Source: Candidatus Nealsoniibacteriota bacterium (GTDB lineage Bacteria > Patescibacteriota > Minisyncoccia > Minisyncoccales > PWPS01). Taken from it: 62,876 bases of DNA. The notes under the pieces are model-generated. The model was not told the DNA's origin. It did no database searches and was given only the letters and a program-made list of their open reading frames with translations. The position numbers and the translations under genes were made by a program. Positions 10,683 to 20,058 of this stretch are shown in pieces. Location: assembly GCA_003553505.1 (NCBI GenBank), contig PWEN01000042.1, positions 1-62,876 on the forward strand, in the 5' to 3' direction. How positions within the stretch are numbered: position 1 is the stretch's first letter; each line of letters starts with the position of its first letter.

Positions 10683-11412
10683 AAAAAGAACGCCTTTTTG
10701 GAAGAAACCCTTTTTACAAGGAGTGTTTCTGATTTTACTTTTTATTTGTATTGTTTTTTATTTTTTCTTTCTTGAAACTTATTTCTATGTTGCTGATGTG
10801 CGTGTCAAGGGAGTAGAGTGGATATCTCAGGAAAGATTAGAGCAGATAAGAGAGGATCATGTAAAGAGAGATCTTTTCTTTACTTATTCTTATAGCACAT
10901 TTCTTGTGCCTCTTTATAAAATAGAAGGTGAGATAAAAGAGGACTTTTATAAGGTAAAAAGTGTTGATGCGCGAAGAGTATTTCCGGATATTATAGAGAT
11001 AAAGATTGAAGAAAGAGAGCCACGCGTAAACTGGTGTGAAGAGGATGTTTGTTTTAAGGTTGATAGTGAAGGAGTTGTCTTTGAAGAAGGAAAAAGAGGG
11101 GGGATAGTTTTTTACAAAGACTCCAATGCAGCTCTTGGAGAGAGAGTTGTTTCAGAAGAAAAGATACGCTTCATGGAAGAGACGGCAAAACTTCTTTCCG
11201 AGATTGATATAAAGACTGATTCTTTTTATGTTCGCTCCAAAGACAGGGTGGATGTGCTAACCGTGGAAGGGTGGAGTGCTTATTTTCTTTTTAGTGATAA
11301 TGTAGAACGACAGATAGACAACTTGAATATAATATTGGATCAGAAGATAGATGACAAGAGTGACTTGGAGTACATAGATCTGCGTTATGGGGATGCCGTT
11401 TATTTTAGATAA
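10645..11412 (+). CDS. ftsQ: FtsQ/DivIB-like POTRA-domain cell division protein
   Basis: Short basic N-terminus, one TM, POTRA (VADVRVKGVEWISQERLEQI) and FtsQ domain (VDARRVFPDIIEIKIEEREPRVNW). Confidence 0.75.
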   Translation: MSKKKLRKKHTVKKRTPFWKKPFLQGVFLILLFICIVFYFFFLETYFYVADVRVKGVEWISQERLEQIREDHVKRDLFFTYSYSTFLVPLYKIEGEIKEDFYKVKSVDARRVFPDIIEIKIEEREPRVNWCEEDVCFKVDSEGVVFEEGKRGGIVFYKDSNAALGERVVSEEKIRFMEETAKLLSEIDIKTDSFYVRSKDRVDVLTVEGWSAYFLFSDNVERQIDNLNIILDQKIDDKSDLEYIDLRYGDAVYFR

Positions 11413-11414
11413 CT

Positions 11415-11441
11415 TTATCACTCTTGACAGAGGAGTGATAA
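11415..11441 (+). promoter_or_regulatory. CIRCE-like HrcA operator variant
   Basis: Perfect inverted repeat TTATCACTC-N9-GAGTGATAA versus consensus TTAGCACTC-N9-GAGTGCTAA, directly upstream of hrcA. Confidence 0.85.
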
Positions 11442-11452
11442 TAATTTATCAT
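11424..11452 (+). promoter_or_regulatory. hrcA operon promoter: TTGACA (11424-11429), 17 nt, TATCAT (11447-11452)
   Basis: Sigma-70-type hexamers with 17-nt spacing; ATG 8 nt downstream of the last -10 base. Confidence 0.75.
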
Positions 11453-11459
11453 TGACCCA

Positions 11460-12173
11460 ATGAATATCACTGAAAGACAGCGAAAGATACTGGAGATAGT
11501 GATAAGAGAGCATATAGAGAGTGCTTGTCCGATAAGCTCTAAGTTTCTGGAGGAGAAGTACGACTTGGGGGTTTCTCCAGCAACTATCCGTAACGAGATG
11601 CAGGATTTGATAGAGAGAGGATATCTTTATCAGCCGCACACTTCCGCGGGAAGGGTGCCTACCGATAAAGGATATCGTTTTCTTGTTGATATTTACAAGA
11701 AAGACATGGATCTGATTGACAAGAGAATAGAAAGAGAGATAAGAAAGATAAGAAAAGAGATAGAGAACGAGCTCTCGTTTGTAAGAGAGTTTACGCGTTT
11801 TATGGCGCAAAGTTCTTCCAAACTGACTATTTCTTATCTTAAAAAAGAAGGGGTTGTGATGAAGGAGGGGTGGTCTTTTGTGTTGAGTGATCCGGAGTTT
11901 GATGATGCGGAAAAGATACGTGGATTTGCAAAAATGGTTTCTGAGATGGAGGACAACATTGATAAGTTGCACTGTGGCGACCGTTCTTTGAAGGTTTATA
12001 TAGGAGGCGAATCCCCATTTAATGGCAGGCATGATTTTGCGATCATGATCTCTCCTTACTTTTCCAAGAGAAGAAAAAAAGGATTTTTTGCTATAATGGG
12101 CCCCAAGAGAATGGATTACGACAAAAATATGCGCCTTGTAAGCTCTATTACAAAGTTTTTAAGAGAGATTTAG
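11460..12173 (+). CDS. hrcA: Heat-inducible transcription repressor HrcA
   Basis: ERQRKILEIVIREHIESACPISSKFLEEKYDLGVSPATIRNEMQDLIERGYLYQPHTSAGRVPTDKGYRFLVD. Confidence 0.95.
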   Translation: MNITERQRKILEIVIREHIESACPISSKFLEEKYDLGVSPATIRNEMQDLIERGYLYQPHTSAGRVPTDKGYRFLVDIYKKDMDLIDKRIEREIRKIRKEIENELSFVREFTRFMAQSSSKLTISYLKKEGVVMKEGWSFVLSDPEFDDAEKIRGFAKMVSEMEDNIDKLHCGDRSLKVYIGGESPFNGRHDFAIMISPYFSKRRKKGFFAIMGPKRMDYDKNMRLVSSITKFLREI

Positions 12174-12177
12174 TTTT

Positions 12178-12648
12178 ATGGAGAAAAAAAAGAAGTCTTC
12201 TGTTAGTAAAAAACTGGAAGAGTGTGAAAAAGAGAAAGAGGAGTACCTTTACGGGTGGAAAAAAGCAAAAGCGGACCTTATAAACTACAAAAAAGAGGAG
12301 GCTTCCCGTGCAGAGTCCTTATTAAAAGAAAAAAAGAGAGGAATAATTTTGAGAGTAGTGTCTGTTATGGACAGTTTTGATCGTGCGGTAGAAGAAGCAG
12401 AAAGGAAGGAAGACTCTTTTTATGAGGGATTCTTAAATATAAAAAAACAAATGGAGGACGTTTTAAAAAAAGAGGGAGTAGAGGCGATCAGCTCACTGGG
12501 TGAGGAGTTTGACCCCTCTTTTCATGAAGTGGTAGAGATGATAGAGAAAGAAGGTGTGGAAAGTGGAACAGTGGTAGAGGAGGTTCAAAAAGGATACAAA
12601 ATGGATGGAGAACTGATACGTCCTTCAAAGGTAAAGGTTGCTTTATAA
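12178..12648 (+). CDS. grpE: Nucleotide exchange factor GrpE
   Basis: Coiled coil plus C-terminal FDPSFHEVVEMIEKEGVESGTVVEEVQKGYKMDGELIRPSKVKVA. Confidence 0.93.
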   Translation: MEKKKKSSVSKKLEECEKEKEEYLYGWKKAKADLINYKKEEASRAESLLKEKKRGIILRVVSVMDSFDRAVEEAERKEDSFYEGFLNIKKQMEDVLKKEGVEAISSLGEEFDPSFHEVVEMIEKEGVESGTVVEEVQKGYKMDGELIRPSKVKVAL

Positions 12649-12669
12649 GTTAATTAATTAAAAAGTCTT

Positions 12670-14568
12670 ATGGGAAAAACAATTGGAATAGATCTAGGAA
12701 CAACATTCTCTGCGATGGCAATTGTAGCTTCCGGAGAACCAAAGATCATAGAAAACAAAGAAGGATCAAGAACAACTCCTTCCGTGGTTGCGATGAGTAA
12801 GAAGGGAGAGCGTCTAATTGGAACGATAGCGAGACGTCAGCAGGTAACAAATCCCGAGAACACCATATTTGCAACCAAAAGGCTTATAGGTAGAAGGTTT
12901 GATGATCCCGTTGTGCAGAAAAGCAAGAACAATCTTCCTTATCACATAAGAAAAGAGGAAAAAGGAGAAGGGGTAGAGATTCAGTTAGGTGATAAGTGGT
13001 ATAAGACGGCTGAAGTTTCGGCCATGATACTGCAGAAGCTAAAAAAGGATGCGGAAGAAAAACTTGGTGAGAAGGTGACAGATGCGGTTATTACATGCCC
13101 TGCTTACTTTGATGATTCACAAAGGAAAGAAACTAAGGTGGCAGGAGAGATAGCGGGATTTAATGTAGAAAGGGTTATAAATGAACCCACTGCTGCTGCT
13201 CTTGCTTATGGCTTGAATCGTAGAAAAGATGAGCAGATAGTTGTGTATGACTTTGGAGGAGGAACTTTTGATGTTTCTGTACTTGATGTAGGAGACGACA
13301 CAATAGAAGTAAAGTCTACCGGTGGTGATAGTTATCTTGGAGGAGAAGATTTTGATGAAGAGATAGTTTCCTGGCTCATAGAGCAGTTTAAGCATGATAA
13401 CGGTATAGATCTTGGAAAGGATCGTCTTGCTTTGCAGAGACTAAAAGAGGAGGCGGAGAAAGCGAAAAAAGAGTTGTCTACTACTATGGAAACGGAGATA
13501 AACATTCCTTTTGTGACCTCTGATGAGTCCGGACCGAGACATCTTAACTATTCTCTTTCGCGATCCAAGTTCGAGTCTCTTGTGGAGAAGCACATTGATC
13601 GCTCCATAGAGATCACAAAGCAGGTTATTGAAGACGCGGGACTCAAGGTGGAGGACATAGATGAAGTCGTTCTTGTGGGTGGACAAACAAGAATTCCAAA
13701 GATACATGAAAAGGTAAGTAATGTTTTTGGAAAAGAGCCAAACAAGGAGATAAATCCTGATGAAGTTGTTGCCATAGGAGCTGCGATTCAAGGAGAGATA
13801 CTTTCTGCCAAAAAAGAAGGAAGGAAGCCAGAAGGAGAGATGAAGGACATACTTCTGATCGATGTTATTCCTTTATCTTTAGGTATTGAGACACTTGGAG
13901 GAAGAAACACTGTTCTTATAGAAAAGAATTCCGCCATACCGGCATCCAAAACAGAAGTATTTTCTACGGCGACTGACAATCAAACGCAGGTTCAGATAAA
14001 TGTACTTCAAGGAGAAAGACCTATGGCAAGCGACAACAAGTCACTTGGCACCTTTGTGCTTGACGGCATTCCTCCTTCTCCTAAAGGAGTTCCGCAAATA
14101 GAGGTTACCTTTGACATTGATGCAAGCGGTATATTGAATGTTTCTGCAAAAGATAAGGGAACCGGCAAAAGTCAATCTATTCGTATAGAGGGCTCTGTGG
14201 GTGTTTCTGATGAAGAAGTAGAGAGGATGAAAAAAGAGGCAGAAGAGCACGCAGAAGAGGACAAGAAAAAAGAGGAGTTGGTTGATCTTAGAAATCAAGC
14301 AGAGCAGGTTGTTTATTCTGCAGAAAACACTCTTAAAGAGCACGGCGAAAAGATCTCCAGCGAAAAGAAAGAAGAGCTTGAAAAAGCTAAAAGTGAACTT
14401 CAAGAAGCAAAAGATGGCGAGGATACGCAAAACATAAAAGAGAAGATAGAGCAGCTTTCCACGAAAATGCAGGAGATTGGATCAAGCATCTATGAGGATA
14501 AAGGAGAAGGAGAAAAAGGTGATGGCGAAAACAAGGCAGCGGAAGATGGAGATTATGAAGAAAAATAA
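12670..14568 (+). CDS. dnaK: Chaperone DnaK (Hsp70)
   Basis: [32 protein letters not shown], substrate-binding domain. Confidence 0.98.
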   Translation: MGKTIGIDLGTTFSAMAIVASGEPKIIENKEGSRTTPSVVAMSKKGERLIGTIARRQQVTNPENTIFATKRLIGRRFDDPVVQKSKNNLPYHIRKEEKGEGVEIQLGDKWYKTAEVSAMILQKLKKDAEEKLGEKVTDAVITCPAYFDDSQRKETKVAGEIAGFNVERVINEPTAAALAYGLNRRKDEQIVVYDFGGGTFDVSVLDVGDDTIEVKSTGGDSYLGGEDFDEEIVSWLIEQFKHDNGIDLGKDRLALQRLKEEAEKAKKELSTTMETEINIPFVTSDESGPRHLNYSLSRSKFESLVEKHIDRSIEITKQVIEDAGLKVEDIDEVVLVGGQTRIPKIHEKVSNVFGKEPNKEINPDEVVAIGAAIQGEILSAKKEGRKPEGEMKDILLIDVIPLSLGIETLGGRNTVLIEKNSAIPASKTEVFSTATDNQTQVQINVLQGERPMASDNKSLGTFVLDGIPPSPKGVPQIEVTFDIDASGILNVSAKDKGTGKSQSIRIEGSVGVSDEEVERMKKEAEEHAEEDKKKEELVDLRNQAEQVVYSAENTLKEHGEKISSEKKEELEKAKSELQEAKDGEDTQNIKEKIEQLSTKMQEIGSSIYEDKGEGEKGDGENKAAEDGDYEEK

Positions 14569-14571
14569 CCT

Positions 14572-15606
14572 ATGGAAGATTACTACGAGATATTGGGAGT
14601 TTCGAAAAATTCTTCCAAGGAAGAGATAAAAAAAGCTTACAGAAAGCTGGCGCACAAATATCATCCTGACAAGAAAGAAGGTGATGAGCAAAAGTTCAAG
14701 AAAGTGAATGAAGCATATCAGGTATTATCCGATGATAAGAAGCGTCAACAGTACGATAATTTTGGAACTTCCGGCGGAAGCGCGTCAGGGTTTGGAGGGT
14801 TTTCTTCCTCCGACTTTGGCTTTGAAGACATGGGAGACATCTTTGAGGAGATGTTTGGGTTCGGAAGAAGGCAATCAAGAAAGGGCAGGGGAGAGGATAT
14901 AAGAATAGAGGTTTCTATATCTCTTGAGGAAGCAATGACGGGGAAAGACCGTCTTGTTTCTATTTACAAGTTTGTTCCTTGTTCTTCTTGTTCTTCTTCC
15001 GGAGTTGCTCCCGGTTCTGGTAAAAAGGCGTGCACGCAGTGTAAGGGTAGTGGAAGAGTGCAAAAGAGTGTGTTGGGAACTTTTTCTACTGTGATTGCCT
15101 GTCCGGACTGTGCAGGAGAAGGTGAGATTCCTGAAAAAGAGTGTACGCAGTGCAAAGGAGAAGGAAGGGCAAAGAAAAAAGAGGATGTGGAGTTCTCTAT
15201 TCCTGCGGGAATAAGTTCCGGTCAAACTTTGCGTGTGCCGGGAAAGGGAAATGCGGGAAAAAAGGGGACACAACCAGGGGATCTTCTCGTAGATGTCTTA
15301 GTGGAAAAACACTCTTTCTTTAGACAAGAGGGAGAGGATCTTTACTGTTCTGTTTTTGTTCCTTATACAGACGTTGTCTTGGGTGGAAAAGTTGATATAA
15401 CTCTTTTGTCGGGAAAGACAATATCTCTCAAGATACCTGCAGGCACAACTCCCGGAAAAGTAATGCGCATATCCGGAAAAGGGTTGCCGCGTCTTTCGGG
15501 TTATGGTTATGGTGATCTTTATGCAGAAATAAATATAAATGTTCCCAAAAAGGTTAATAAAAAACAGAAACAGATCCTTGAAGAGCTTAAAAAAGAAGGG
15601 ATTTAA
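14572..15606 (+). CDS. dnaJ: Chaperone DnaJ (Hsp40)
   Basis: J domain [32 protein letters not shown] and CxxC zinc-finger repeats. Confidence 0.96.
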   Translation: MEDYYEILGVSKNSSKEEIKKAYRKLAHKYHPDKKEGDEQKFKKVNEAYQVLSDDKKRQQYDNFGTSGGSASGFGGFSSSDFGFEDMGDIFEEMFGFGRRQSRKGRGEDIRIEVSISLEEAMTGKDRLVSIYKFVPCSSCSSSGVAPGSGKKACTQCKGSGRVQKSVLGTFSTVIACPDCAGEGEIPEKECTQCKGEGRAKKKEDVEFSIPAGISSGQTLRVPGKGNAGKKGTQPGDLLVDVLVEKHSFFRQEGEDLYCSVFVPYTDVVLGGKVDITLLSGKTISLKIPAGTTPGKVMRISGKGLPRLSGYGYGDLYAEININVPKKVNKKQKQILEELKKEGI

Positions 15607-15634
15607 TTGACTTTTACATAAATATAGATAAAAT
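15607..15634 (+). promoter_or_regulatory. tRNA-Lys promoter: TTGACT - 16 nt - TAAAAT
   Basis: Hexamers and spacing upstream of tRNA position 15644. Confidence 0.6.
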
Positions 15635-15643
15635 AGTGGCTAT

Positions 15644-15715
15644 GCGCCCGTAGCTCAAAGGTAGAGCAGTTGCCTTTTAAGCAAACGGCTGTAGGTTCGA
15701 GTCCTACCGGGCGCA
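15644..15715 (+). tRNA. tRNA-Lys (anticodon TTT), CCA not encoded
   Basis: Acceptor GCGCCCG/CGGGCGC, D arm GCTC..GAGC, anticodon loop CTTTTAA, T arm GTAGGTTCGAGTCCTAC. Confidence 0.95.
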
Positions 15716-15739
15716 CAATTAATTACAAGAAAAAAACTC

Positions 15740-15768
15740 TTGATTTTTTTTATTTAATATGCCATAAT
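15740..15768 (+). promoter_or_regulatory. Promoter TTGATT - 17 nt - CATAAT upstream of the lipoprotein gene
   Basis: Sequence TATGCCATAAT, matching the promoter at 20.1 kb. Confidence 0.55.
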
Positions 15769-15799
15769 ATCAGAAAAGTTCTTTACACAAGGAGGTGTT

Positions 15800-16066
15800 A
15801 TGAAAAAATCACTGCCTCTACTGCTAATCGTTGTCTTGTTTGTTGCGGGGTGTGCGGCAGGGCCGAACACTGTCGTAAGTACTCCTGCTGCAGATGGCGA
15901 TGTAGCGGGGTTTTGGCACGGACTATGGCACGGGCTGATTGCTCCAATTACCTTTGTTGTTTCACTTTTAAGTGAAAACGTGAACATATATGAAGTTCAC
16001 AACAATGGTAATTGGTATAACTTAGGTTTTTTAATGGGAGCAAGTGTTTACCTTTACGGAAGGTGA
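15800..16066 (+). CDS. Small lipoprotein (conserved hypothetical)
   Basis: Signal peptide with lipobox VAGC; FWHGLWHGLIAPITFVVSLLSENVNIYEVHNNGNWYNLGFLMG; SD aaggaggtgttATG. Confidence 0.85.
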   Translation: MKKSLPLLLIVVLFVAGCAAGPNTVVSTPAADGDVAGFWHGLWHGLIAPITFVVSLLSENVNIYEVHNNGNWYNLGFLMGASVYLYGR

Positions 16067-16077
16067 AAGGAGGAGAA

Positions 16078-16635
16078 ATGAAAGCCAGAGAGATGGAAAC
16101 GAAATTGGTCCTTTTGCAGTTTACCACTGCGAACAAAAACCTTATTGCGGAAAATATTCGCTATAAGGGGTTTGATTCCCCTCAAAAGAAGGGGAAAAAG
16201 AACGGCGAGCAAAACGTAGAGGCAGAAGAAGCTTGCCTCCTCGACCTCATAGCAGAGGTCGAGAAAAAAGGTTATAGAGTGATCGACACGTTTTACAAGA
16301 AGCGCGTCAACCCTCAGTCCGTAAAGAGATGTTACTATGCAGTAACGTTTATTTATGGACTTGAAGGAGAAGAAGATCATCAGCACCGTGAGGCGTTGAT
16401 GACGCTTTGCAAAAATTCTCTTTGGAACGTAAGGGTTTATTACAACCCCTACTTCCAAAAAGGAAAAAAAGTCCCTGGCGCTTGCGCGGTTAGCGTAAAC
16501 GCTAGGATGAGAACACCTCTATTTAGGCCAAATGGTGAACCTGTGACTGTTTGGCCTAAAGACAGAAATGGGAACAGGGTTGGAGAGCACCCTCTTCCCA
16601 AAGGTCCCAAGAATATAATTACTTTAAATTCCTAG
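16078..16635 (+). CDS. Uncharacterised protein (island gene B)
   Basis: Strong SD aaaggaggagaaATG; complete ORF followed by a terminator; no family recognised. Confidence 0.8.
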   Translation: MKAREMETKLVLLQFTTANKNLIAENIRYKGFDSPQKKGKKNGEQNVEAEEACLLDLIAEVEKKGYRVIDTFYKKRVNPQSVKRCYYAVTFIYGLEGEEDHQHREALMTLCKNSLWNVRVYYNPYFQKGKKVPGACAVSVNARMRTPLFRPNGEPVTVWPKDRNGNRVGEHPLPKGPKNIITLNS

Positions 16636-16640
16636 GACAA

Positions 16641-16680
16641 AGTCCCGTTCAAAAGCTATGCTTTTGTTCGGGACTTTTTT
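16641..16680 (+). terminator. Intrinsic terminator
   Basis: AGTCCCG-tt-CAAAAGC tat GCTTTTG-tt-CGGGACTTTTTT. Confidence 0.9.
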
Positions 16681-16727
16681 ATGTTATTGTTTTTGTTAGC
16701 ACATTTCATGGAAAGGAGGTGATGGAG

Positions 16728-17198
16728 ATGATGTTCTTGGAAGTCAAAATGATCCGCAAGAGAGTTTCAGAGTATCTCGACAACGTGGATATCTCAGCAG
16801 AAGAAAGGGAAAGCATAGAGAAGTTATTTTTTTATCTTGAAAAAATAAACAAGTATTGGAATATTTACCCCAAAGATATCTCTGTTTACTTCTCTCTTCC
16901 TCTTGCTTTCTTTTTTATACTTACCTACGATGCGACAACGCTTCTTGCTGGATTTTGGGGATTCTCTGAAACAGAAATTATTGTTGCAAGTCTTGTTTTT
17001 GTTTTTTATGCCTCTCAGTTTCTTGCTAGGTATCTGTTATTTTGCAGTTGCGAAGAACAAAACGATAACATTGAAGTGTTGCTTGAAAAAGAAGGAGAAG
17101 ATTTATTGAAAATATTAAAAGGATGTCAGGAGGGGCATCTTCTTTTAAGAAACGCTGTGCGTGTAAAGGAACCGGTATTCATTGACTGGTTCTTGTGA
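16728..17198 (+). CDS. Uncharacterised protein with central TM region (island gene C)
   Basis: SD gaaaggaggtg; hydrophobic segment FSLPLAFFFILTYDATTLLAGFWGFSETEIIVASLVFVFYASQFLARYLLF. Exact start among ATGs 16722/16728/16731 is uncertain. Confidence 0.75.
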   Translation: MMFLEVKMIRKRVSEYLDNVDISAEERESIEKLFFYLEKINKYWNIYPKDISVYFSLPLAFFFILTYDATTLLAGFWGFSETEIIVASLVFVFYASQFLARYLLFCSCEEQNDNIEVLLEKEGEDLLKILKGCQEGHLLLRNAVRVKEPVFIDWFL

Positions 17199-17199
17199 C

Positions 17200-17226
17200 A
17201 AAGCTCCGTTTTTTGCGGAGCTTTCT
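17200..17226 (+). terminator. Intrinsic terminator
   Basis: AAAGCTCCG tttttt.. CGGAGCTTT. Confidence 0.8.
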
Positions 17227-17314
17227 TATTGAAAAAAAAGACATAATGTTTTATAATAAAGCTTAAACAGAAGAAAGGAGGGTGTTCTTTAGACATAAAA
17301 CGGAGGAAGAAGAA

Positions 17315-17860
17315 ATGAGAATAAGAGGGAGGATTAACAAAAGTGAAAGATCCTTAGGGGTGCTTGAAAGGAGAGGCTTTCAATTAAGAGAAACAAGAAG
17401 TTCTTTTATAATTGATTTGCCTCCTAAGGCAGATGTAAAAGACGGGTATTATTTGCCCGAAATGGTTAATCCCGTTCTGCTAATCAACCTTGCAGAAAAA
17501 GGGGGAGCAAAAAATGAGATGGGAATAGGAATTGTTGTTGTCGGAGTTACTGGCAAGCCGCTTTATCCGTACTATATTCCTTCAGTGAAAAATCCTTGTG
17601 GGGAGCATGCTTACTTTTCTGCTCCCGAAGCGCTTGTTACGGTTGCTGCTTTTCAGGGTGATGCAGCAGTGATCATCATGAAGCACAGCATAGAAAAGAA
17701 GGAAAATGTTGCTTATATCAAGTCACAGAATATATGGAGTGGCAGGATATTTGCGAAAATAGATCCTTCAATTAAGTGTTTCGAAGGCGCCATAAGGGCA
17801 GCAAAAGAAAAGTCTGAGTGCTACAACTGCACATGTGTGCATTATATGAAATCTTTTTGA
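17315..17860 (+). CDS. Uncharacterised protein (island gene D), paralogous to the next gene
   Basis: SD acggaggaagaagaaATG; shares RR(G/K)-x-[FI]IIDLP/FDLP and xIWSG[RK] motifs with gene E; Cys-rich C-terminus. Confidence 0.8.
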   Translation: MRIRGRINKSERSLGVLERRGFQLRETRSSFIIDLPPKADVKDGYYLPEMVNPVLLINLAEKGGAKNEMGIGIVVVGVTGKPLYPYYIPSVKNPCGEHAYFSAPEALVTVAAFQGDAAVIIMKHSIEKKENVAYIKSQNIWSGRIFAKIDPSIKCFEGAIRAAKEKSECYNCTCVHYMKSF

Positions 17861-17875
17861 AAAGAAGGAGGAAAA

Positions 17876-18445
17876 ATGAGGTTGGTTGGAAGAGTTACAG
17901 GTGGTGACATGAATACCCTTGAGGCCCTGAGAAGAAAGTGCATCAATGCTAGAGTTTGTAACTCGGCGATTATCTTTGATCTTCCCAGAGAGCGGGGTAA
18001 GTATAAAATTCCCATGAGAAATGCAAAACTGATGATAGAAGCGCAAGATGAAAGGGGAGTTGTCTTCTGTGACTCTAATGGTAATTTTGTTCGCCCTTAT
18101 CGCAAAACAGGGCATAGCACCAACTATTTTTCAATGCAAAAAATGGTATCTGTTCGTGTTTACGCTAAAAATAGCACTGTTTCCTTAAAGGAGCACACTA
18201 TTGCGCGTAATGGGAGTAACGCAGAGATAAGATCTACTCCTATATGGAGTGGAAAGGCACGTACCTTGAAGTGGAAATGCTCTGTCTGTGGATGCATAGA
18301 AGGTTGGAGTGACAGTTGTTGTTGTTCAGGCGAAAAACTGCCCGCCGAACTTTCATTGCCCGGAAAAGTGAAAAAGTTTGAAAAAGCCGTGGTTGCGGCA
18401 AAAATGTTCTCAAAAAGGAGGAGACTATATGAGACATATTATTGA
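17876..18445 (+). CDS. Uncharacterised Cys-rich protein (island gene E), paralogous to gene D
   Basis: SD gaaggaggaaaaATG; NSAIIFDLP, PIWSGKART, CSVCGC...CCC cluster. Confidence 0.8.
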   Translation: MRLVGRVTGGDMNTLEALRRKCINARVCNSAIIFDLPRERGKYKIPMRNAKLMIEAQDERGVVFCDSNGNFVRPYRKTGHSTNYFSMQKMVSVRVYAKNSTVSLKEHTIARNGSNAEIRSTPIWSGKARTLKWKCSVCGCIEGWSDSCCCSGEKLPAELSLPGKVKKFEKAVVAAKMFSKRRRLYETYY

Positions 18446-18779
18446 CAATTTTTTTGCGAATGGCGAGATAAACGAGCTATATATTCCTCTTATGGAAAGA
18501 GAAGAAGCGGCGATGCTTCTCCACGAGATAATTGTACGCTGGGCAAAAGATGTCAAAATATTTTGCTATCAGAGTACGGCTCTTTCGGAAAACGGATGGC
18601 TTTTCGGGTACCACATCACAAAGCGGTGTGATTTTTGTTTAAGATCACAAAAGATGCTGGAGAAAATATTCGGAGACTGCAGAAAATTAGACAAAATGCC
18701 ATTTGTCTTTAAGCAAAACGAGGAGAATGCTCACTTCTTTTTCCTCGGTGACTTAAAAAGTCACTTGAATTTGAAGTAA
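18429..18779 (+). CDS. Uncharacterised protein (island gene F)
   Basis: SD aaaaaggaggagactatATG; 17-nt overlap with gene E; terminator immediately downstream. Confidence 0.75.
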   Translation: MRHIIDNFFANGEINELYIPLMEREEAAMLLHEIIVRWAKDVKIFCYQSTALSENGWLFGYHITKRCDFCLRSQKMLEKIFGDCRKLDKMPFVFKQNEENAHFFFLGDLKSHLNLK

Positions 18780-18783
18780 ACAA

Positions 18784-18815
18784 GCCCCGGCAGCATTGTG
18801 CTGTCGGGGCCTTTA
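18784..18815. terminator. Bidirectional terminator between convergent island operons
   Basis: GCCCCGGCAGCA ttg TGCTGTCGGGGC (one G.U pair). Confidence 0.85.
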
Positions 18816-18821
18816 AGCTTC

Positions 18822-19379
18822 TCAGAAAGAAAGCGCAGCAGATAGCCCTATGCAGGATGCTTTTTGTTCTTCCCTCCATTTTTCTATGTTAAATCCCTTG
18901 TATCCGGATATCACTGCTCCAGAGTACTTTTGATTTGTTTTGCTTTTTGCTGTTCTGACATGAACATCACTAAACAGCAAGACGCTTTTTATTTCGTAGT
19001 ACAAGGAGATAAGCCAGGCCATCTCCACCGTCGTAGGAACATATTCTTTGGTGCCGAGCAGTCTTATTTGCTGATCCCACCTTAAAAATGTTGATCCTTC
19101 AACAGGCGATTTTTGAATGAGGCTCCAGCCCGATACATCTTTTTTTATTTTCGGGAGACAGCTTGAGAAAGGGTTTTTTTCGCTTAACCTTTCATCAGTT
19201 AACTCCGGGGGTTCAGGAACAAGAACATGGTTGCTCGCTTTTTGGAGCGTTTCCTTGCCTGGAAGAGAGTTTTGCAATTTTAATTTTTGGTCTTCGGAGT
19301 AGAAAACTCCGAACTTCTCAAAGACTTCCTCTACTTCTTCCGGCATAATAATGTCTTCAATTACTCTTGGTATCCTCAT
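18822..19379 (-). CDS. Uncharacterised protein with IIMPEE motif (island gene G)
   Basis: Paralogue of the upstream gene H (EDIIMPEEVEEVFEKFGVFYSEDQ...); SD gaggaggagaaATG. Confidence 0.8.
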   Translation of the reverse strand: MRIPRVIEDIIMPEEVEEVFEKFGVFYSEDQKLKLQNSLPGKETLQKASNHVLVPEPPELTDERLSEKNPFSSCLPKIKKDVSGWSLIQKSPVEGSTFLRWDQQIRLLGTKEYVPTTVEMAWLISLYYEIKSVLLFSDVHVRTAKSKTNQKYSGAVISGYKGFNIEKWREEQKASCIGLSAALSF

Positions 19380-20008
19380 TTCTCCTCCTCCTGCTGCTTA
19401 AACAAGTCTATTTCTTGGGCTGCCACAATGGGCAGCTTGTTGTCGGAAGTAGAGAAGAACTCTATTCCGTTGTTGTTATCAAAACATATCCTGTCTCCGT
19501 CGTCTTCCAAAGAGGACGTGCGGAAACTTTCTTGGAACAAGCTTTCTCCTTTAACTTTCTGATACACAAATTCCATCCAAGCCATCTGCGTTGCAGACAG
19601 CGGCTTCTGGCTGCAGCGCAGGAGCTTTACTGCACTGTGCCATGATCTTCCTTTTGATTTGGGAATTCCTTTTTTCCAAACCGCATACCATCCCCAGCCT
19701 ATAAATTCTTTGGTAAAACTCTCTTTTTCCCACCAACTGTTGCTTGGTGAAAAGACATCGGGATCCAGCATGTATATGTTTTTTAGTGTTTGCTGGACCG
19801 GGGGGCCGCAGAGGATGACGACACTGTTTTCGTAGCAGTATCGCGCTACCATTTCCAGTGCAAGCTCCCGAGGGAGCATCAATGAGAGCTTTTCGAGTTG
19901 TTCTTGAGAGTAGAAAAGTTGTTTTTCAACTGCATCTTCAATCTCTTCCGGCATAATGATGTCCATACCGATTATCTCTCTTCCTTTCTTTAGCTCTTGA
20001 GCCAACAT
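19376..20008 (-). CDS. Uncharacterised protein with IIMPEE motif (island gene H)
   Basis: MDIIMPEEIEDAVEKQLFYSQEQ...; SD aaaggaggttctATG; 4-nt overlap with gene G. Confidence 0.8.
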   Translation of the reverse strand: MLAQELKKGREIIGMDIIMPEEIEDAVEKQLFYSQEQLEKLSLMLPRELALEMVARYCYENSVVILCGPPVQQTLKNIYMLDPDVFSPSNSWWEKESFTKEFIGWGWYAVWKKGIPKSKGRSWHSAVKLLRCSQKPLSATQMAWMEFVYQKVKGESLFQESFRTSSLEDDGDRICFDNNNGIEFFSTSDNKLPIVAAQEIDLFKQQEEEK

Positions 20009-20058
20009 AGAACCTCCTTTTGCTGTTGTTTTTCTTTCTTTTTTAAGAGAACTTGCGC

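Noticed and set aside
11418-12032. 204-aa minus ORF opposite hrcA
   Set aside because: Complete overlap with an unambiguous hrcA and no plausible domain.
13117-14430. Long antisense ORFs across dnaK/dnaJ (13117, 13441, 14041, 14875 on minus)
   Set aside because: Antisense shadows of highly conserved genes; no SD, promoter or recognisable protein content.
15670-15975. ORF 15670..15975 (+)
   Set aside because: Starts inside tRNA-Lys and runs out of frame across the lipoprotein gene; the lipoprotein frame has the SD and lipobox.
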